Part shown: piece after piece, positions 59,423 through 64,000 of the stretch
How the letters are laid out: each line of letters opens with the position of its first letter
How positions within the stretch are numbered: position 1 is the stretch's first letter
DNA from: Caldilineaceae bacterium
GTDB taxonomy: Bacteria > Chloroflexota > Anaerolineae > Caldilineales > Caldilineaceae
Direction: 5' to 3'
Length of the DNA stretch: 64,000 nucleotides
Assembly: GCA_020634815.1 (NCBI GenBank)
Contig: JACKBA010000015.1
Location: forward strand, 71,069-135,068
The notes under the pieces: generated by a model
What the model saw: the letters and a program-made list of their open reading frames with translations, nothing else
What the model was told of the DNA's origin: nothing
Database searches by the model: none
Translations under genes and position numbers: made by a program

Positions 59423-62369
59423 TCATCGTCCTGAGGGGATGGGGACAACAACTCGAAAACCGTTGGACTCGCCACGGTTGTTCGGGAAGTCCCTGTAGCG
59501 GGTCGCACAGCGCGCGTGCCCGCCATTGACGCTGAAGAGGCCGCCGCGCAACACGCGGAGCGTGTCAGGCTTGGCGTCTAGTCGTTCGCGGCCGTCAGCA
59601 GGATCGTACGGGTAGCTGTATTGAGGTATGCTGGGATGATCCCCCCACAGGCTGCGCGTCCACTCCCAGACATTGCCGCTCATCTCCTCGCAACGGTGCG
59701 GGCCGGCGCCTAGTGGGAAACAACCGACGGCGTTGGGCGCACCGATGCGGGTTTCGTCGTAGTTGGCATGTTGCGGCGTGAGGCGCTCGCCCCACGGGAA
59801 GCGCCGGCCGTCGGCGCCACGCGCCGCCTTCTCTCATTCCGCCTCGCTGGGCAGGTGAACCTGCCACCCCTTGGGCAGTAGCCCCTGCTCGCGCAGTGCC
59901 TCACTCAGCCAGCGTGTAAAGGCAAGCGCCTCGTACCACGTCACACCGACCACCGGATGATTGGCCAGCGTGAACGGTTCGCCGTAATCCTCCGGTCCGC
60001 TGCGGCCCTCTGCCCGGCCATCACGCCAGACGCCGGCACCACGCGCTTCGCGCCAGTAACATTCCACCATGTAGCCGCCGGCATCGACAAAGCACCGGTA
60101 TTGGGCGTTGGTGATGGGATAGCGCGCCATGCGGAAGTCATAGGGGATGACCACCTGATGGCGCGGCTGTTCTTCATCCCATGCCTGCGGATCGTCCTTG
60201 CTGCCCATGCGGAAGGGGCCGGCCGGCATGTCGCGCCACTCCATACGCAGCGGGTCGAGCACCTCGACACGCGGGTCGCCCAGCCGGGCCAGCAGCCGGC
60301 CCGCGGCCGCACGCGTCACCGGCGTCGTCTCCGGCCCGGCGCTCATTGTCGCCAGCAACTGTGCAATCGTCGCCTGCTTGCACGCCGGCGTCACGCCGCC
60401 CGGCCAGGCGTCGAGCACGCACTCGCCGGCCAACACCACGGCCGCACCCGGATCGCCGGGCGCGCGTGCGATGAGCCGGTCCAACACCATGCTGGCGACG
60501 CGGTCGTGCTGCTGGATGATGCCCAGATAGCTGATGGTCAGCAGGCTCACCTCGTGCCAGTTGTCGTCCGCCACGTGCGCGGCCAGCGCATCGACCACCG
60601 GCGCCACGTCGAGCTGGCCTTGCTGGGCAATGGCCACGGCCGCCAGGTACTCCTGAAAGGTCAGATGGATGAAACCGTACTCGCGCGCGCCGCGCTCCAC
60701 AAGCAGGCCGGCATGGTCGCGCACGTCGGCGAGGAAGTGCGCGGCCGCCTTCTCCGGATCGTCGACGCCGCGCTGGGCGTAGAGCGCCTCCAGCTTGCGG
60801 CGCATCTCCTCCTGCTTGACCAGTCCGATGCCGGGGCTGACTTCGTGCATCCACAGCGCCAGCGGCGCCAGCACGCGCAGGGTCTCCACCACGTCGAGGT
60901 CGCGCGTCGGCGGGCGGCCCAGGCTGCGCGCCAGATTCCAATGCTTGAGCAGCGTATCCACATAGTTGCGATAGAGTTCGACGCGACGCTCGGGCAGCGT
61001 GACGCCCTGCCGCTTCATGAGCGCCAGGATCGTCAGCAGCAGCGGGTTCGACGCCAGCCGGCGCACCCCCGGGTTGCGATCCACCGCCTGCAACAGTTCC
61101 GTGCGCTCCCGCTCGGCCTGGTCCGCTGCCACCGGCGTGTGCCCGCGTGCGCTCTGCTCGATGGCCGCCGTCCACTTGCCCACAAAGGCCTCAATCTCCG
61201 CCTGTTCGAAATCGACCAACGTGCACTCGGCCAGCCCCTCCACCACGGGCCGCACCTCACGGTAGCCCACGATGCGGCTGGTCAGCACGAACTTGTTGCC
61301 CGGCGTGCGGCGGCTGCTAAAGAAGTGGCTCACCTGCTCGACCACCATGCGCCGCCGGCCCATCTCCTTGACCTCGTCCAGGCCATCGAGCAGCAGCAGC
61401 GCGCCGCCCCGGTTGAGCGCCTCGTCGAGAATCGGCCCGACGGCCAGCGCGCCGTCCAGCCCGCGGTAGTAGTCGTAGATATAGTCGTCGAGCGGGATGT
61501 TGTTGCCCGCCGCCAGCCGGTTGGCAATAGGCGGAGAGGGGCAGCAGGAAGGGGATGCGCTGTGCCATGCCCAGCTCGTCCTGCCGGCCCTGCGCCATGT
61601 GCAGCGCCAGATACTTGAGAAAGGTCGTCTTGCCCGCGCCGGGGTCGCCCAGCACGATGAGGCCGTCGTGCTGTTGCAGCAGTTCGATAACGGGCAGCGG
61701 TTCGCTCAGCCGCTGCCCCGTGGCGGCGATCTCCTCCTCGCTCATCTGCCGGCCGGCCAGGCGCAAATTGCGCGCCCACGTCTCGCCCCCGGGCAGCTCG
61801 ATGCGCGCCTTGAGCGGCACGTAGAGATCGGTCAGCGCCAGCCGCAGCGGCGCGCGATCGGTGACGCCCATGCCGCGGAAGTCGAGATAGCGATATTGGT
61901 CGACAAGGTATCTCAGATAGGTCGTGGTCTTCTCGGCCAGGTCGGACGATGGATTCGGGAGCGCAATCGCCTGCCAGAGCAGATTCGGATCGGCGATTAC
62001 CTTGTCGATGTACACCTCAGCCACAACGGAGTTTCCACGAACGTCACCACCCACAGCGAGCTTCCCGGCGGCAACCCCCTCTTCCGTCGCAACGATTGAC
62101 CCGCCCGCGGCCTCCGCCGCACTGGGCACCGGCGCAGGCTGAGCTGGTGCTTGCCCGGCGCGCCGCCCCAACAGCCAGCCGATGACCACCACCGCGCCGG
62201 CCCCCATCCAGAGCAGCAGTTGCGCCAGGTCGGTCATGCCCTGGATCAGGTCCGAGTTGGCCCCCACGAAGTCCAGCAGCGGCGGCAGCCACCAGCCCGC
62301 CAGCGCGGCCAGCACCGCCAGCGTGACCGCACCGATTGCAAAGATGAGCCATCGTTTCTTGACGACCAT
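59423..62369 (-). pseudogene. NACHT-FGE STAND protein with DGR-type variable C-terminus, broken by one frameshift and one TGA
   Basis: Two N-terminal transmembrane helices and a GGDVRGNSVV linker lead to a NACHT NTPase: Walker A LGDPGAGKTTFLKYLAL with Lys247 and Walker B ALLLLDGLDEV. A NACHT C-terminal LTFQEYLAAVAIAQQ region follows, then a formylglycine-generating-enzyme-like (C-type-lectin-fold) domain: FRMGSKDDPQAWDEEQPRHQ through GNVWEWTRSLWGD to RVLRGG and NGFRVVV. Two lesions split it. An extra base near 61526 shifts frame just after IPFLLPLSAY. An in-frame TGA at 59834-59836 replaces the Trp of the conserved PSEAEWEKAAR motif. Everything else, including the tail, is intact. It would be a pathogen-sensing STAND NTPase. 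Either recently inactivated or affected by sequence errors. Confidence 0.85.
59459..59533 (-). other. Variable repeat 1 (VR1), DGR-type
   Basis: 25 codons at the 3' end of the left NACHT-FGE gene, from AGC to the invariant GGT of GFRVV. Compared with VR2 it has 19 substitutions and no gaps: 10 codon-first-position and 8 second-position changes or so, and just one third-position change. In 11 of the 19, one copy has A. The changes fall at the surface positions of the lectin fold that DGRs vary. Confidence 0.8.
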
Positions 62370-62461
62370 GTGTCTATATCCGTGTGAAGGTGAAGGGATG
62401 CGAGGGGCGAGGGGCGAAGCGCTGCGACCGTTACTCGCTTTGGTAGCACCAACTTTGACGA

Positions 62462-62635
62462 AGCTCGGCCATGCGAACGGTTCGCCTCCTCGATCCGCTC
62501 GCGCAGGTCAAAGGCGGCGTCCAGCAGCCGGCGGTTGTAACTGTGGCGGTGCGCGTTGGGGAAGTGATTGGTGGCCGGCAGCAGCCACGTCAGAAAGTCA
62601 AAGGTACGTGTAAAGATCAGCATTTCGTCGGCCAT
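62462..62635 (-). pseudogene. avd: Truncated DGR accessory gene (Avd-like)
   Basis: ATG 62635 begins a 58-codon stretch: MADEMLIFTRTFDFLTWLLP, then ATNHFPNAHRHSYNRRLLDA, then AFDLRERIEEANRSHGRA. This matches the first half of the Avd-type four-helix-bundle proteins that accompany DGR reverse transcriptases (family pattern: IFTRT-x-DLL-x-WLLP, FPR-x-x-R, RL-x-DAA-x-D, EAN). The second half, with the AD-x-x-L-x-x-LR and EIGRLLGGW motifs, is absent; the frame instead runs on as unrelated sequence over the start of the left NACHT gene (to 62246). It lies exactly where Avd usually sits, just downstream of a VR-bearing target gene. Confidence 0.7.
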
Positions 62636-62664
62636 CAAATTTCCCCGCAGTCATATTTCAGTTG

Positions 62665-62743
62665 TTCACGATTCTCGCCGTAGTAACGACTTCAGTCGTT
62701 GGTTTACTCTGGAACGGCTGAAGCCGTCACTACAAATCGTGAA
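62665..62743. repeat. R1 palindromic repeat, copy c
   Basis: 79 bp bounded by TTCACGATT and AATCGTGAA, with inner arms GTAGTAACGACTTCAGTCGT and ACGGCTGAAGCCGTCACTAC. Each arm contains its own short palindrome (ACGACTTCAGTCGT, ACGGCTGAAGCCGT). It separates the Avd fragment from the 3' end of the right NACHT-FGE gene. Confidence 0.85.
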
Positions 62744-62784
62744 GTACCAAATTTCGGCCGCCTCCGGCGGCCAGAGAGTTCAGA

Positions 62785-62801
62785 GCGGTGCTGCGCACCG
62801 C
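62785..62801. promoter_or_regulatory. Hairpin downstream of variable repeat 2 (possible DGR cis element)
   Basis: GCGGTGC-TGC-GCACCGC, 63 bp past the end of VR2 and 10 bp past the stop codon; identical to the hairpin after VR1, including flanking CAGAG and CCCCAGAGGGTCAGCG. Confidence 0.6.
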
Positions 62802-62810
62802 CCCAGAGGG

Positions 62811-64000
62811 TCAGCGTCCAGAGGCTCCATCGCCCAGAGGGGATGGGGACAAAACAACTCGAAAACCGACGAACCCGTTCCGGTTGAGCGGGAGGTACCA
62901 GTGGCGGGCCGCACAGCGCACGAGCCTGACATTGCCGCTGAACGAGCCGCCACGCACCACGCGGCCGGCGCTCCGCGCGATCTCGATTCGTTCCCGCCCA
63001 TCAGCAGGATCGTACGGGTATCCGGCCAACTTGCTACGCGTCCATTCCCGCACATTGCCCGCCATATCCAAGCAGCCATAGGGGCTGACCCCCTCGGGGA
63101 AGATGCCGGCCGGCGTCGTATCGCCATGCCCCAATTCTTCACTGTTGCACTTCATCGCATCAAATGCATCGCCCCACGGATACTCACGCTGATCCTGGTC
63201 GCCGCGCGCCGCCTTCTCCCACTGCGCCTCGGTGGGCAGTGTGATGGTGCGGCCGCTCATGCGGCTCAACCAGGCGCAGCAGGCCATGGCATCGTCCCAG
63301 GATACATTGACGACCGGATGGCTCTCTCTGCCTTTAAGTGGCGTCTTCTCTTCCCAGCCGTCGGGCGCTCGGTGGTCGCTCTGCTGGACAATGAGCGCAT
63401 ACTGGGCATTTGTAACAGGAATGCGCGCAATCCAGAATTCGCCCAGCGACAGCCTGTGCAGAGGGCGCTCGCGCTCAAAGCCCTTTTCAGAGCCCATCCA
63501 GAATTCGCCGGCCGGTACGTGAACCCACTCCGGCTCGCCGAAGGGCTGCGTCCAGTAGCCGCCGCCGGCGCGCACGATCGCCTGCATCGCCTCACTGCGC
63601 CGCTCCACCCAGGATTTGCCGGCCATGCGTCCCAGCCAGCGCGCCTGCGGGCGCGGCGGGATCTCCAGTTCTTTGCGCAGGCGCTGCTGCACCTCCTGCT
63701 CAACATTGCCCTGCACCCGTCCCGAGCCGACGTCGCGCAGACAATCGGAGGCCAGCACCAGGTTGTGATAGGGCTGCGGTTCACGCGTCTGTTCGGCAAT
63801 GGCCCGGATCAACCGTGCCGTGCGTTCCTTGCTCCGCATGCTCAAGTGGCCGGCCTCGAGCAGGATCACCTCGCGCCACCACGCTTCGGCCGTGTACGCC
63901 AACGTGTAGGCCACGTAGTCATCCTGGGCGGCAATTGCCACGGCGGCCAGATATTCCTGAAAGGTGAGATGGGAGAAGGCATAGACGCCCTCACCACGCG
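62811..64000 (-). CDS. NACHT-FGE STAND protein with DGR-type variable C-terminus (5' end outside window)
   Basis: The frame is open from the right edge to TGA 62811 and gives the C-terminal 396 residues. It opens with the end of a NACHT module (FSHLTFQEYLAAVAIAAQDD), continues through a helical region and then the FGE/lectin-fold domain: VHVPAGEFWMGSEKGFERER, PLHRLSLGEFWIARIPVTNA, LPTEAQWEKAARGDQDQREY, GNVREWTRSKLAGYPYDPAD, RVVRGGSFSGN and VGFRVVLSPSPLG. The Trp lost in the left paralogue is present here (TEAQWEKAAR). No disruption is seen in this part. It is likely an invader sensor: the NACHT part oligomerises, and the diversified lectin-like tail would bind ligand. Confidence 0.88.
   Translation of the reverse strand, partial: RGEGVYAFSHLTFQEYLAAVAIAAQDDYVAYTLAYTAEAWWREVILLEAGHLSMRSKERTARLIRAIAEQTREPQPYHNLVLASDCLRDVGSGRVQGNVEQEVQQRLRKELEIPPRPQARWLGRMAGKSWVERRSEAMQAIVRAGGGYWTQPFGEPEWVHVPAGEFWMGSEKGFERERPLHRLSLGEFWIARIPVTNAQYALIVQQSDHRAPDGWEEKTPLKGRESHPVVNVSWDDAMACCAWLSRMSGRTITLPTEAQWEKAARGDQDQREYPWGDAFDAMKCNSEELGHGDTTPAGIFPEGVSPYGCLDMAGNVREWTRSKLAGYPYDPADGRERIEIARSAGRVVRGGSFSGNVRLVRCAARHWYLPLNRNGFVGFRVVLSPSPLGDGASGR
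62865..62939 (-). other. Variable repeat 2 (VR2), DGR-type
   Basis: The 25-codon partner of VR1, from AGC (SFS) to GGT (GFRVV). Codons of the AAC/AGG type in one copy appear as NNC/NGG in the other (for example AAC/CTC, AAC/GTC, AGG/TGG, GGC/AAC), as expected when only template adenines are mutated. Confidence 0.8.

Overview
The window is about 64 kb of GC-rich, densely coded bacterial DNA. Gene content points to a filamentous Chloroflexota lineage of the Anaerolineae/Caldilineae type, but this is an inference from gene content only: there is no rRNA or other taxonomic marker here. The supporting signs are Thr/Pro-rich 'TPTATATP' secreted proteins, NACHT-FGE STAND proteins, an effector-associated-domain protein, families of palindromic intergenic repeats, a ThrH-type phosphatase, and many family-rich metabolic genes in short operons.

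Layout, left to right. 0-14 kb: a secreted subtilase (cut by the left edge), a polyphosphate kinase whose N-terminal half is shot through with frameshifts, an inositol-dehydrogenase-like oxidoreductase, a four-helix-bundle protein, GNAT and SDR enzymes, an alpha/beta hydrolase, an inositol-monophosphatase operon, and a 1164-residue surface protein with Ig-like repeats, a long TP stalk and an LPPTG tail. 14-23 kb: a tyrosine recombinase with a strong promoter and about 0.8 kb of gene-free DNA behind it, thrH, ferritin-flavodoxin-membrane protein, zwf-pgl (oxidative pentose phosphate pathway) and a secreted PQQ-type sugar dehydrogenase. 23-29 kb: a TetR-controlled efflux operon (regulator, two FtsX-type permeases, ATPase, lipoprotein adaptor) preceded by an 82-bp triplication. 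29-43 kb: aminotransferase, P-type ATPase operon, tandem-domain PPOX enzyme, two large PAS hybrid histidine kinases and an APH-fold kinase. 43-58 kb: truncated methyltransferase, glycogen phosphorylase, a response regulator lacking its phospho-acceptor Asp, a sigma-70 factor, a LysM protein, sugar oxidoreductase/epimerase pair, an EAD1-like protein, homocysteine methyltransferase, an ABC-2 exporter, M29 aminopeptidase and GNAT. 58-64 kb: a repeat-rich spacer with tRNA-Lys(CTT), then two NACHT-FGE genes.

The most notable finding is at 59.4-63 kb. Two adjacent NACHT-FGE paralogues end in a 75-bp segment that aligns without gaps. Of the 19 differences between them, 18 fall at codon positions 1 or 2, and only one at position 3, while flanking conserved codons differ only at position 3. 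This is the signature of adenine-directed mutagenesis by a diversity-generating retroelement (DGR). A truncated gene resembling the DGR accessory protein Avd lies between them, and both variable segments are followed by a nearly identical tail and the same 7-bp hairpin. No template repeat or reverse transcriptase is visible in the window; they would have to lie to the right of 64 kb, elsewhere in the genome, or have been lost. The left paralogue carries one frameshift and one in-frame TGA at a conserved Trp, so it looks recently inactivated unless these are sequence errors.

A second theme is mobile, structured intergenic DNA: a 192-bp multi-hairpin element with terminal inverted repeats (two copies), a 50-80-bp palindromic repeat family (three copies, one split by the 192-bp element), CACAAAG-type hairpins, and short TGTCATC-type tracts that in several places supply the last codons or the stop codon of neighbouring genes.
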